NCBI RefSeq assembly: GCF_036246005.1
Contig: NZ_CP109171.1
Location: forward strand, 6,560,001 to 6,624,000
Reading direction: 5' to 3'
Length of the DNA: 64,000 nt
Source of the DNA: Streptomyces sp. NBC_01723
Lineage (GTDB): Bacteria; Actinomycetota; Actinomycetes; Streptomycetales; Streptomycetaceae
Below the pieces are notes generated by a model, which saw only the letters and a program-made list of their open reading frames with translations, had not been told where the DNA came from and searched no databases. Of this stretch, positions 1 to 8,169 are shown in pieces. Position numbers and translations under genes: made by a program. The number at the start of each line of letters is the position of its first letter. The stretch's first letter is position 1.

Positions 1-426
1 GGGCAGGGACTGGAGGCCGGACAGGATGGGGCCGATGGCGGCGCGGACGACTTTGACCCGGGCGACCAGCAGCCCGAGGGGGGTGCCGATCACGAGGGCG
101 AGCAGGAAGCCGGAGAGTCCGCGCGAGACGCTGGTCCAGATGTAGCCGAGCAGTTCGCCCTGGAGCCAGGCGTCCTGCGCCACCCGCCACACGTCTGCCG
201 GGGCGGGCAGTTTGGTCGGGTCGTCGACGATCTTGAAGGAGACCAGGGCCTGCCAGATGGCGAGCACCAGCAGGACGGCGACGGCGGGCGGCAGGATCTT
301 CTCCACGAAGGTCTGCCTGAAGGGGATCCGGGTCTTCTGCCGGGTCTCCAGGGCGTCGAGGCCCGCCTCCAGACCGGCGAGATCTCCCGCGTCCTTGGCG
401 GGCGTGGTGGTCTCAGTGCTGGCCAT
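1..426 (-). CDS. ssuC: ABC transporter permease, SsuC-type (partial, runs off the left edge)
   Basis: Inner-membrane permease of a sulfonate/nitrate/taurine-class ABC importer. Only the first 142 codons are present; the rest lies beyond position 1. Reverse-strand translation starts MASTETTTPAKD, has a long charged N-terminus, a first membrane segment around ILPPAVAVLLVLAIWQAL, and then the start of the permease core (SVSRGLSGFLLALVIGTPLG), typical of the BPD_transp_1 family. The ATG lies inside the 3' end of the ATPase gene (14-nt overlap), so the two are probably translationally coupled. Position after a lipoprotein and an ATPase, downstream of the cys genes, points to organosulfur uptake; the substrate itself is inferred. 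Confidence 0.85.
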   Translation of the reverse strand, partial: MASTETTTPAKDAGDLAGLEAGLDALETRQKTRIPFRQTFVEKILPPAVAVLLVLAIWQALVSFKIVDDPTKLPAPADVWRVAQDAWLQGELLGYIWTSVSRGLSGFLLALVIGTPLGLLVARVKVVRAAIGPILSGLQSLP

Positions 427-1207
427 GACGGCGGATCTCCCCACGCAGTTCTTCGGTGATCTCGACGGAGAGTTCCGCCACGGCGGTGTCCTCGATGCGG
501 CGCGGCTGCGGAAGGCCGACCGTCCACTGGCGGGCGATGCGCCCGGGGCGGGAGGACAGCAGCACCACGCGTTCGGCGAGGCGGACGGCCTCGCGCACGT
601 TGTGGGTGACGAACAGGACGGACAGCTGGGTCTCGCGCCAGATGCGGGTCAGTTCGTCGTGCAGTACGTCGCGGGTGATGGCGTCGAGTGCCGCGAACGG
701 CTCGTCCATCAGCAGCAGTTTGCTCTCCTGGGCGAGCGCCCGGGCGAGCGCGACGCGCTGGCGCATGCCGCCGGACAGTTCGTGCACCCGCTTGCCGTGC
801 GCGCCCTTGAGCCGGACGAGTTCGAGCAGCTCCTCCGCCTTGTCACGGCGCTCTGTCTTGGGCACGCCGCGCAGTTTGAGGGCGAGTTCGATGTTCTTGC
901 CCGCGGTGAGCCAGGGGAAGAGGGCGTGCTCCTGGAACATGAGGGCGGGGCGTCCGTCGGTGGTGATCTCGCCGGTGCTGGGCCGGTCCAGGCCCGCCAC
1001 CAGGTTGAGCAGCGTGGACTTGCCGCAGCCGGAGGCCCCCAGGAGGGTGACGAACTCGCCGGGCGCGACATCGAGGGTGATGTCGTCCAGCACGAGCTGC
1101 TGCCCGGCGGGGCCCGCGAACGACTTCGAGACATGCTCGATACGGGCGGCGTGGACGGCCGACTCGGTGCCGTCGGCGGCCTTGGCGAGGGTCGTGGTCG
1201 TGGCCAT
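413..1207 (-). CDS. ssuB: ABC transporter ATP-binding protein, SsuB-type
   Basis: Cytoplasmic ATPase energising the adjacent importer. The 264-aa product has Walker A GASGCGKS (residues 57-64), signature LSGGMRQR, Walker B LLLMDEPFAALD and a switch histidine in VTHN, all intact. I chose the ATG at 1207 because AGGAGG sits 8 nt upstream; an in-frame GTG three codons earlier is too close to that site. The family (SsuB/TauB/NrtD) covers sulfonate, taurine and nitrate importers. Clustering with cys genes favours a sulfur substrate. It overlaps the permease start by 14 nt and lies 36 nt after the binding-protein gene. Confidence 0.93.
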   Translation of the reverse strand: MATTTTLAKAADGTESAVHAARIEHVSKSFAGPAGQQLVLDDITLDVAPGEFVTLLGASGCGKSTLLNLVAGLDRPSTGEITTDGRPALMFQEHALFPWLTAGKNIELALKLRGVPKTERRDKAEELLELVRLKGAHGKRVHELSGGMRQRVALARALAQESKLLLMDEPFAALDAITRDVLHDELTRIWRETQLSVLFVTHNVREAVRLAERVVLLSSRPGRIARQWTVGLPQPRRIEDTAVAELSVEITEELRGEIRRHGQH

Positions 1208-1243
1208 GGTCGTCACCTCCTGGGGAACGGTCGGATCCGGGCT

Positions 1244-2347
1244 TTACTGGGCGCCGAGTCCGGCGTCGTCGACGGTGGGCTTGCCCTTGGCCTTGAGGAC
1301 CTTGTTGAGCAGTGTGAGGTCGTAGATGCCGCCCAGGTCGGGCTGGTCGAGCAGGCCGGCCTTGACGGCGTGTTCGGCCTGGGCGTCGAGGGTGGCGGCC
1401 AGCGGGTCGTCGGTGAGCTGGATCGACTTCCACGCCGGGTCGAGGACGTCGGCGGGCAGGGCCTTGCCGGTGTCCTTCTCCAGCTGCTTGTTGGCGGCGG
1501 CCTTGGCCTCGTCGGGGTTGGCCTTGATCCACGCGTTGGTGTCGACCGAGGCCTTCAGCACCGCCTCGACAGCCTTCGGGTGTTCGGTGAGGAACTTCTG
1601 CGACACGATGATGTTCGTGATCACGAACTTCTTGTTGGGCCACAGCGTCGACTCGTCCAGCAGTACCTTGCCGCCCTCGGCGACCAGCTTCGACGCGGTC
1701 GGCTCGGGCACCCAGGCGCCGTCCAGGGAACCGGACTTGTAGGCGTCGGGTGTGACCTTGTTGTCGCTGCGCACGACGGTCACGTCGCCCTTGCCGGACT
1801 GTGCGTCGGTCTTCCAGCCCTGCTCGGCGATCCAGTTCAGGAAGGCGACGTCCTGGGTGTTGCCGAGCTGCGGGGTGGCGATGCGCTTGCCCTTGACGTC
1901 CTTCAGCGACTTGATCTTGTCCGGGTTCACCACCAGTTTGACGCCGCCGGAGGCGGAGCCGCCGATGATGCGGAGGTTCTTGCCGCCGGACTTGGTGTAG
2001 CCGTTGATCGAGGGGGAGGGGCCGATCCAGCCGATGTCGATGGAACCGGAGTTCAGCGCCTCGATCTCGGAGGGGCCCGCGTTGAAGGTGGCGTACTTGG
2101 CCTCGGTGGCGCCCAGGGCTTTCTGGAAGAAGCCCTTCTGGTTGCCGACCAGCGCCGTGGCGTGGGTGACGTTGCCGAAGTAGCCGATCCGGACGGAGTC
2201 CAGACCGTCGGTCTTCTCGGCACCGGCGGCGACCTTGGCCCCGTCGTCCTTCTCGGCCTGGGAGCCGTACCCGCAGGCGGCGAGCGCCAGCAGCGGCAGG
2301 GCGGCCAGGACCGCGACGGTGCGGCGCAGGGCGGTGGTGGCAGGCAC
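1244..2347 (-). CDS. ssuA: Sulfonate-type ABC transporter substrate-binding lipoprotein
   Basis: Extracellular substrate-binding protein, 367 aa with the GTG start at 2347. A Shine-Dalgarno-like AGAGG lies about 10 nt upstream, and starting here puts the lipoprotein signal directly at the N-terminus: basic ALRR, hydrophobic core, lipobox LALAAC. The core shows the SsuA/NMT1-like fold signature (SGSIDIGWIGPSPSINGY, VVNPDKIKSLKDVKGK). After signal cleavage it should be diacylglycerol-anchored outside the membrane and deliver substrate to the downstream ATPase/permease. It is the first transporter gene after cysN, separated by about 240 nt that hold two short ORFs. Confidence 0.9.
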   Translation of the reverse strand: MPATTALRRTVAVLAALPLLALAACGYGSQAEKDDGAKVAAGAEKTDGLDSVRIGYFGNVTHATALVGNQKGFFQKALGATEAKYATFNAGPSEIEALNSGSIDIGWIGPSPSINGYTKSGGKNLRIIGGSASGGVKLVVNPDKIKSLKDVKGKRIATPQLGNTQDVAFLNWIAEQGWKTDAQSGKGDVTVVRSDNKVTPDAYKSGSLDGAWVPEPTASKLVAEGGKVLLDESTLWPNKKFVITNIIVSQKFLTEHPKAVEAVLKASVDTNAWIKANPDEAKAAANKQLEKDTGKALPADVLDPAWKSIQLTDDPLAATLDAQAEHAVKAGLLDQPDLGGIYDLTLLNKVLKAKGKPTVDDAGLGAQ

Positions 2348-2402
2348 GGGAGGTGTTCCTCTCGTTGGTCCGGCTCTCACGCCTGTCGGGTCGTCCGAGG
2401 TG

Positions 2403-2492
2403 TCAGGTCGTGGCCGGGAGGTCGGCTTGTCTTCGGCTGTGCGGGTGGGGGGTGTGGGCGCGCGGGCAGTGCGCGTACGTCAGCGCGCACAT
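2403..2492 (-). CDS. Possible short leader ORF upstream of the ssu transporter genes
   Basis: A 29-codon ORF starting MCALTYAHC and containing SRRQADLP. Cys codons stand at positions 2 and 9, and it ends about 55 nt before the lipoprotein start. Cysteine-rich or RRxxDL-type mini-ORFs ahead of sulfur genes act as attenuator leaders in actinobacteria, and a clear one precedes cysI here. This one matches less well and has only a weak GGAG-like site. A second small ORF (34 codons, MNSPDFYSTF...GVARCAR, 2480-2584) begins 2 nt after the cysN stop and runs into it. Either could be chance in this 240-nt gap. Confidence 0.3.
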   Translation of the reverse strand: MCALTYAHCPRAHTPHPHSRRQADLPATT

Positions 2493-2586
2493 CGCGCCAC
2501 TCCGCCCTGCCCGCTGCCGAGGGCACCGCTGCCGACGCGGCCGCCCTCCTTTGCGAACGTGGAGTAGAAGTCAGGGGAGTTCATGC

Positions 2587-3942
2587 TCAGAAGTCCCACC
2601 CGTCTTCGTCCGCCTCGTCCTTGACCGGCTCCGGCGTGGCGAAGGACTCACCGGCCATGCCGGCGGTGAGGGTGGTGCCGTCGCTGGGGTCGATGAGGAT
2701 GAAGGAGCCGGTGCGGCGGGAGTCGGCGTAGGAGTCGGCGGGCAGGGGTTCGGCGGTGCGGATGGTGACCCGGCCGATGTCGTTGGCGGAGAGCTGTCCG
2801 GGGTGCGGGTGCAGGGACAGGTCGTCCAGCGTGAGCCGGGCCGGGATGTCCTTGACGATCGCCTTGACGGTGCGGGTGCCGTGTTTGAGCAGGACCCGGT
2901 GGCCGACGGTGAGGGGGGCGTCGGCGACGTGGCAGACGGTGGCCTCGACGTCCTGGCTGGTGGCGGGGGCGTCCTTGCGGGGCACGATCAGGTCGCCGCG
3001 GGAGACGTCGATGTCGTCCTCGAGCAGCAGGGTCACCGACTGCGGCGTCCAGGCCTCCTGGACCGGCACCCCGAGCAGGTCGATCCCGGACACCTTCGAG
3101 GTGCGTCCGGAGGGCAGGACGGTGATCTCGTCGCCGACGCGGAAGGTGCCCGCGGCGATCTGACCGGCGTAACCCCGGTAGTCGGGATGTTCGGCGCTCT
3201 GCGGGCGGATCACGTACTGCACGGGCAGCCGGGCGTGGCAGTTTGCGAGGTCGTGGCTGACCGGCACGGTCTCCAGGTGCTCCAGCACGGTGGGTCCGCC
3301 GTACCAGTCCATGACCGCGGAGGGCTCGACGACGTTGTCCCCGGCCAGTGCGGAGATGGGGATCGCGGTGACCTCGGGGACGCCCAGCTCGGTGGCGTAG
3401 GCGGTGAACTCCTCGGCGATCGCGGCGAACACGGGCTCGCGGTAGTCGACCAGGTCCATCTTGTTCACGGCGAGGACGACGTGCGGCACCCGCAGCAGCG
3501 CGGCGATGGCCGCATGCCGGCGGGTCTGTTCCACGACCCCGTTGCGGGCGTCGACCAGGATCACCGTCAGCTCGGCGGTGGAGGCGCCGGTGACCATGTT
3601 CCGCGTGTACTGCACGTGTCCGGGGGTGTCGGCGAGGATGAAGCGGCGCCTGGGGGTGGCGAAGTAGCGGTAGGCGACGTCGATGGTGATGCCCTGTTCG
3701 CGTTCGGCGCGCAGGCCGTCGGTGAGCAGGGCGAGGTCGGGGGCGTTTTGGCCGCGGCTCGCGGAGGCCCGCTCCACGGCCTCCAGCTGGTCGGTGAGGA
3801 CCGACTTGGAGTCGTGCAGGAGGCGTCCGACGAGGGTGGACTTGCCGTCGTCGACGGAGCCGGCGGTGGCGAACCGCAGCAGCGTCGTCTCGGACAGCTG
3901 CCAGATGGACAGGGCTCCGGTGGGTTCGGTGGTGCGGGTCAT
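2587..3942 (-). CDS. cysN: Sulfate adenylyltransferase GTPase subunit
   Basis: Large regulatory subunit of ATP sulfurylase. With CysD it makes adenosine 5'-phosphosulfate (APS) from sulfate and ATP, driven by GTP hydrolysis. At 451 aa it is an elongation-factor-like GTPase: G1 GSVDDGKS (residues 28-35), DTPGH, NKMD, then two beta-barrel domains. There is no fused APS kinase; kinase activity is supplied by the separate cysC. The gene follows cysD with 2 nt between, so it belongs to one operon with cysI-cysH-cysC-cysD. Family length and motifs are fully conserved. Confidence 0.96.
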   Translation of the reverse strand: MTRTTEPTGALSIWQLSETTLLRFATAGSVDDGKSTLVGRLLHDSKSVLTDQLEAVERASASRGQNAPDLALLTDGLRAEREQGITIDVAYRYFATPRRRFILADTPGHVQYTRNMVTGASTAELTVILVDARNGVVEQTRRHAAIAALLRVPHVVLAVNKMDLVDYREPVFAAIAEEFTAYATELGVPEVTAIPISALAGDNVVEPSAVMDWYGGPTVLEHLETVPVSHDLANCHARLPVQYVIRPQSAEHPDYRGYAGQIAAGTFRVGDEITVLPSGRTSKVSGIDLLGVPVQEAWTPQSVTLLLEDDIDVSRGDLIVPRKDAPATSQDVEATVCHVADAPLTVGHRVLLKHGTRTVKAIVKDIPARLTLDDLSLHPHPGQLSANDIGRVTIRTAEPLPADSYADSRRTGSFILIDPSDGTTLTAGMAGESFATPEPVKDEADEDGWDF

Positions 3943-3944
3943 GT

Positions 3945-4883
3945 CTAGAAGTACCCCTCGCGCTTGCGGTCTTCCATCGCGGCCTCGGACATCTTGTCGT
4001 CGGCGCGGGTGGCGCCGCGTTCGGTGAGCCGGGTGACGGCGATCTCGGCGATGACCTTCTCGATGCTGTCGGCGTCGGAGTCGACGGCGCCGGTGCAGGA
4101 CATGTCACCGACGGTGCGGTAGCGCACCAGCCGCTTCTCCACGGCTTCGCCGGCCCTGGGGCCGCCCCACTCACCCGCGGTCAGCCACATCCCGGCGCGG
4201 GCGAACACCTCGCGTTCGTGGGCGTAGTAGATGGCGGGCAGTTCGATGTTCTCGCGGGCGATGTACTGCCACACGTCCAGCTCGGTCCAGTTGGACAGGG
4301 GGAAGACGCGGACGTGTTCACCGGGGGCGTGGCGGCCGTTGTAGAGGTTCCACAGTTCGGGGCGCTGGCGGCGCGGGTCCCACTGGGAGAACTCGTCGCG
4401 CAGCGAGAACACCCGCTCCTTGGCGCGGGCCTTCTCCTCGTCGCGGCGTCCGCCGCCGAAGACGGCGTCGAACTGTTCGGCCTGGATCTTCTCGGTCAGC
4501 GGCAGCGTCTGCAGCGGGTTACGGGTGCCGTCCGCACGCTCCTTGAGCACGCCCCGGTCGATGTAGTCCTGCACGGAGGCGACGTGCAGCCGCAGCCCGT
4601 GCCGTTCGACGGTGCGGTCGCGGTAGTCGAGGACCTCGGGGAAGTTGTGCCCGGTGTCCACGTGCAGCAGCGAGAACGGCACCGCCGCGGGCGCGAACGC
4701 CTTCAGCGCGAGGTGCAGCATGAGGATGGAGTCCTTGCCGCCGGAGAACAGGATCACCGGCCGCTCGAACTCACCGGCCACCTCACGGAAGATGTGCACC
4801 GCCTCCGACTCGAGAGCATCGAGGTGGGAGAGGGCGTAAGGGCTGTCGGTGCCCTCCGCCACGGCCGCCACGGACGTCGTCAT
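3945..4883 (-). CDS. cysD: Sulfate adenylyltransferase small (catalytic) subunit
   Basis: Catalytic PAPS-reductase-fold subunit of ATP sulfurylase (312 aa). The pyrophosphate loop SGGKDS is at residues 47-52. Further family features are LLHVDTGHNFPEVL, the FGGGRRDEEKARAKER segment and a C-terminal extension ending MEDRKREGYF. It forms the CysDN complex with the downstream product. The start ATG overlaps the cysC stop (ATGA), so translation is probably coupled in the order cysH-cysC-cysD-cysN. Confidence 0.97.
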   Translation of the reverse strand: MTTSVAAVAEGTDSPYALSHLDALESEAVHIFREVAGEFERPVILFSGGKDSILMLHLALKAFAPAAVPFSLLHVDTGHNFPEVLDYRDRTVERHGLRLHVASVQDYIDRGVLKERADGTRNPLQTLPLTEKIQAEQFDAVFGGGRRDEEKARAKERVFSLRDEFSQWDPRRQRPELWNLYNGRHAPGEHVRVFPLSNWTELDVWQYIARENIELPAIYYAHEREVFARAGMWLTAGEWGGPRAGEAVEKRLVRYRTVGDMSCTGAVDSDADSIEKVIAEIAVTRLTERGATRADDKMSEAAMEDRKREGYF

Positions 4884-5416
4884 GCCAGTCCCCTTTCGGT
4901 GAGCAGGGCGTGGACCGCCGCGGCGGACTCCTGAACGGTCTGGTGCTGCGACTCGATGCGCAGGTCGGGCTTGAGGGGCTGCTCGTACGGGTCGTCGACG
5001 CCGGTCAGCCCCGTCAGCTCACCCGCCGCCTGCTTGGCGTACAGGCCCTTGACGTCGCGCACCGAGCACACCTCGACGGGGGTGGCCACGTGCACCTCCA
5101 CATACGGCGTGCCGTTCGCCTCGTGGCGCTCGCGGACCGCGTCGCGGCTCTCCGCGTACGGGGCGATCACCGGGACCAGTGCCGTGACGCCGTTGCGGGC
5201 GAGGAGTTCGGCGACGAAGCCGATGCGCTGCACGTTGGTGTGCCGGTCCGCGCGGTCGAAGCCGAGGCCCGCGGAGAGGAACTCGCGGATCTCGTCGCCG
5301 TCGAGGAGCTCGACGCGCCTGCCCTCCTCGCGCAGGCGGCCGGCCAGCTCGTGGGCGATGGTGGTCTTCCCGGCGCTGGGCAGGCCCGTGAGCCAGACGG
5401 TGGCTCCGGTCGTCAC
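4880..5416 (-). CDS. cysC: Adenylyl-sulfate kinase
   Basis: APS kinase, converting APS to PAPS; 178 aa from the GTG at 5416. Walker A GLPSAGKT is at residues 11-18, and FDRADRHTNVQRIGF, APYAESRDAVRE and KGLYAKQAAGE carry conserved family residues. I preferred this GTG because GGGAG lies 6 nt upstream and family members begin near the ATVWLTG strand. An ATG at 5458, directly after the cysH stop, would add 14 residues and cannot be excluded. The stop codon overlaps the cysD start. Its presence beside an APS-type reductase suggests a role in PAPS supply or APS detoxification rather than an obligatory reduction step. Confidence 0.95.
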   Translation of the reverse strand: MTTGATVWLTGLPSAGKTTIAHELAGRLREEGRRVELLDGDEIREFLSAGLGFDRADRHTNVQRIGFVAELLARNGVTALVPVIAPYAESRDAVRERHEANGTPYVEVHVATPVEVCSVRDVKGLYAKQAAGELTGLTGVDDPYEQPLKPDLRIESQHQTVQESAAAVHALLTERGLA

Positions 5417-5459
5417 GTGGTTCTCCCTGAAACTCGATGGTCCGGTGGTCGTCGTCATG

Positions 5460-6170
5460 TCAGCCGTGCAGTCCGCATTCGGTCTTGGTGAGGCCCGCCC
5501 AGCGTCCGGAGCGGGCGTCCTCGCCCTCCAGCACACGGCGGGTGCACGGCGCGCAGCCCACGGAGGCATAGCCGTCCATGAGCAGCGGGTTGGTGAGGAC
5601 GCCGTGCTCGTCGACGTACGTTTGCACATCTTCCTGTGACCACTTGGCGATGGGAGAGATCTTGACCTTCCGCCGCTTCTCGTCCCAGCCGACCACGGGG
5701 GTGTTCGCCCGGGTCTCGGACTCGTCGCGGCGCAGACCGGTCGCCCAGGCCTGGTAGCCGGCCAGGCCCTCGTCCAGCGGCTTGATCTTGCGCAGCGCGC
5801 AGCACAGGTCGGGGTTGCGGTCGTGCAGCCCGGGTCCGTACTCGGCGTCCTGCTCGGCGACGGTCTGGCGTGGGGTGAGCGTAATGACGTTCACGTCCAT
5901 CACGGCCTCCACCGCGTCCCGGGTGCCGACAGTCTCCGGGAAGTGGTAGCCGGTGTCGAGGAATACGACGTCCACTCCTGGCAGGGCGCGGGAGGCGAGG
6001 TGGGCGACGACCGCGTCCTCCATCGAGGAGGTCACGCAGAAGCGGTTGCCGAAGGTGTCGGCCGCCCACTGGAGGATCTCCAGGGCGGAGGCGTCCTCCA
6101 GCTCGCGGCCCGCCCGCTCGGCCAGGGCCTTGAGTTCGTCGGTCGTACGCTCTTCCCGAACCGCGGTCAT
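5460..6170 (-). CDS. cysH: Phosphoadenylyl/adenylyl-sulfate reductase, [4Fe-4S] APS reductase type
   Basis: Reduces activated sulfate to sulfite using thioredoxin; 236 aa from the ATG at 6170, preceded by GGGAGGGGA. The sequence carries the paired cysteines DLCCALRKIKPL and GCAPC that ligate a 4Fe-4S cluster, plus the C-terminal catalytic ECGLHG. Cluster-containing members act on APS, whereas enteric CysH lacks the CC/CxxC set and uses PAPS. APS preference is therefore inferred from established family rules. The start overlaps the stop of the zinc-ribbon gene, continuing the chain of coupled genes from cysI. Confidence 0.95.
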   Translation of the reverse strand: MTAVREERTTDELKALAERAGRELEDASALEILQWAADTFGNRFCVTSSMEDAVVAHLASRALPGVDVVFLDTGYHFPETVGTRDAVEAVMDVNVITLTPRQTVAEQDAEYGPGLHDRNPDLCCALRKIKPLDEGLAGYQAWATGLRRDESETRANTPVVGWDEKRRKVKISPIAKWSQEDVQTYVDEHGVLTNPLLMDGYASVGCAPCTRRVLEGEDARSGRWAGLTKTECGLHG

Positions 6171-6346
6171 ATCGGTTCCCCTCCCGTGGAGTTGGGCTGA
6201 AGTCCCCGGGCCAGCAGGCCGAGGAACTTCAACTGGAATGCGCGGTTGCACGCCGCGCATTCCCAGGCGCCGTGGCCCTGCTCGTGCGGACGCAGGTCCT
6301 CGTCACCGCAGTAGGGGCAGTAGAAGGGCGCGGCACGCTCGGTCAT
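6167..6346 (-). CDS. Small zinc-ribbon protein of the sulfite-reductase operon
   Basis: A 59-aa protein with two CxxC knuckles (FYCPYCGDED and WECAACNRAF) separated by a short linker, followed by a basic/hydrophobic tail ending QPNSTGGEPI. It has the shape of a rubredoxin-like or zinc-ribbon mini-protein. Both ends overlap neighbours by 4 nt (ATGA at the cysI stop and at the cysH start), so its stoichiometry is tied to CysI and CysH. I do not know a demonstrated function. Plausible roles are an electron carrier or assembly factor for the siroheme enzyme; this is inference from context only. Confidence 0.85.
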   Translation of the reverse strand: MTERAAPFYCPYCGDEDLRPHEQGHGAWECAACNRAFQLKFLGLLARGLQPNSTGGEPI

Positions 6347-8040
6347 GACAGGGCCTCCTCGGAGGCGCGGGCCGCCCAGGTCGCGAAGCGCTCGCCGTCC
6401 TCGCGCTCGGCCTCGAAGCGCTTGAGGACGCGCTCCACGTAGTCCGGCAGCTCCTCCGCCGTGACCTTCAGGCCGCGCACCTTGCGGCCGAAGCCGGGCT
6501 CCAGGCCGAGGGCGCCGCCCAAGTGCACCTGGTAGCCCTCGACCTGCTCGCCCCGGTCGTTCAGGACCAGCTGGCCCTTGAGGCCGATGTCCGCGGTCTG
6601 GATGCGGGCGCAGGCGTTGGGGCAGCCGTTGAGGTTGATGGTGAGGGGCTCGTCGAAGTCGGGGAGGCGGCGCTCCAGCTCGTCGATGAGGGAGGCGCCG
6701 CGCGCCTTGGTCTCGACGATGGCCAGCTTGCAGAACTCGATGCCGGTGCAGGCCATGGTGCCGCGCCGGAAGCTGGAGGGCCGGGCGGTGAGGTCGAGCG
6801 CCTCCAGGGACTCCACCAGGGAGTCGACCTGAGCCTCCTCGACATCGAGGATGATCATCTTCTGCTCGACGGTCGTCCGGACCCGGCCCGAGCCGTGCGC
6901 CTCCGCCAGGTCGGCGACCTTGGTCAGGATGGTGCCGTCGACGCGGCCGACGCGCGGGGCGAAGCCGACGTAGAAACGGCCGTCGCGCTGCCGGTGCACG
7001 CCGATGTGGTCGCGCCAGCGGCTGGTGGGATCGGCGGGCGCCGGGCCGTCGGTCAGCTTCCGCTCGAGGTACTCGTCCTCCAGGACCTGGCGGAACTTCT
7101 CCGCGCCCCAGTCGGCGACCAGGAACTTCAGGCGGGCGCGGTTGCGCAGCCGCCGGTAGCCGTAGTCGCGGAAGATCGAGATGACGCCCTCGTAGACGTC
7201 GGGGACGTCGTCGATCGGCACCCACGCGTTCAGTCGCACGCCCAGCTTCGGGTTGGTGGACAGGCCGCCGCCGACCCACAGGTCGAAGCCCGGCCCGTGT
7301 TCGGGGTGCTCCACCCCGACGAACGCCACGTCGTTGATCTCGTGCACGACGTCGAGGACCGGCGACCCGGAGATCGCGGTCTTGAACTTGCGGGGGAGGT
7401 TCGAGTACGCGGGGTTGTTCAGGACGCGGCGCTTCATCTCCTCCAGCGCCGGCGTGCCGTCGATGATCTCGTCCTCGGCGATGCCCGCCACCGGGGAGCC
7501 GATCATCACCCGGGGCGTGTCGCCGCAGGCGGTCACCGTGGACAGGCCGACGGCCTCCAGGCGGTTCCAGATCTCGGGCACGTCCTCGATCCGGATCCAG
7601 TGGTACTGGACGTTCTGCCGGTCGGTGATGTCGGCCGTGCCGCGCGCGAACTCTTGCGAGATCTCACCGACGACCCGCAGCTGCGCGGTGGTCAGCGCGC
7701 CGCCGTCGATGCGGACGCGGAGCATGAAGTAGCTGTCGTCCAGCTCCTCCGGCTCCAGGACGGCCGTCTTTCCGCCATCGATGCCCTGCTTGCGCTGGGT
7801 GTACAGCCCCCACCAGCGCATACGTCCGCGCAGGTCGCCGGGGTCGATCGAGTCGAAACCCCGCTTGGAGTAGATCGTCTCAATCCGTGTCCGTACGTTG
7901 AGACCGTCGTCATCCTTCTTGGTCTGCTCGTTGGCGTTGAGCGGGGTGAAGTGACCCGCCGCCCACTGGCCCTCACCGCGGTGACGGCTCACCTTGCGGC
8001 GGGGGGTCGCGGCGGCAGGCTCGGGTGGGGTGGCGGCCAT
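6343..8040 (-). CDS. cysI: Ferredoxin-type sulfite reductase
   Basis: Siroheme/[4Fe-4S] enzyme reducing sulfite to sulfide by six electrons; 565 aa, the usual length for the actinobacterial SirA/NirA group. The cluster ligands are visible as TGIEFC (first pair region) and GCPNAC near residues 420-470. The duplicated NIR_SIR ferredoxin-like half-domains are present, and the N-terminus is RKVSRHRGEGQW. The start ATG has GAAGGACG upstream. It is the first structural gene of the operon and is preceded by an attenuator-like leader. Nitrite reductase is the main alternative in this superfamily; the cysH/C/D/N context makes sulfite the substrate. Confidence 0.95.
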   Translation of the reverse strand: MAATPPEPAAATPRRKVSRHRGEGQWAAGHFTPLNANEQTKKDDDGLNVRTRIETIYSKRGFDSIDPGDLRGRMRWWGLYTQRKQGIDGGKTAVLEPEELDDSYFMLRVRIDGGALTTAQLRVVGEISQEFARGTADITDRQNVQYHWIRIEDVPEIWNRLEAVGLSTVTACGDTPRVMIGSPVAGIAEDEIIDGTPALEEMKRRVLNNPAYSNLPRKFKTAISGSPVLDVVHEINDVAFVGVEHPEHGPGFDLWVGGGLSTNPKLGVRLNAWVPIDDVPDVYEGVISIFRDYGYRRLRNRARLKFLVADWGAEKFRQVLEDEYLERKLTDGPAPADPTSRWRDHIGVHRQRDGRFYVGFAPRVGRVDGTILTKVADLAEAHGSGRVRTTVEQKMIILDVEEAQVDSLVESLEALDLTARPSSFRRGTMACTGIEFCKLAIVETKARGASLIDELERRLPDFDEPLTINLNGCPNACARIQTADIGLKGQLVLNDRGEQVEGYQVHLGGALGLEPGFGRKVRGLKVTAEELPDYVERVLKRFEAEREDGERFATWAARASEEALS

Positions 8041-8094
8041 GGTGTGACACGTCCTTCAAGGCAGACGGAAAGCGGCTCTGACCTGCGCGCACGG

Positions 8095-8113
8095 GCGCAT
8101 GGCAGACATGCGC
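8095..8113 (-). promoter_or_regulatory. Hairpin in the cysI leader (candidate attenuator structure)
   Basis: Perfect 7-bp inverted repeat GCGCATG / CATGCGC with a 5-nt loop, between the leader-peptide stop and the cysI ribosome binding site. This is the position expected for an attenuation hairpin that responds to ribosome stalling in the leader ORF. No U-tract follows, so it may act on translation initiation or be one arm of a larger fold. Confidence 0.5.
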
Positions 8114-8169
8114 GTCCTTGCGCGGGCGGAGGCTTATGCGGGGAAATCCGGTAGTGCTGGAGAGGGCTC

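Noticed and set aside
212..2731. Very long plus-strand open frame over the ssu genes
   Set aside because: Antisense shadow of GC-rich genes. The minus-strand products have complete ABC and lipoprotein motifs; the plus frame gives low-complexity Gly/Val/Arg sequence with no motif.
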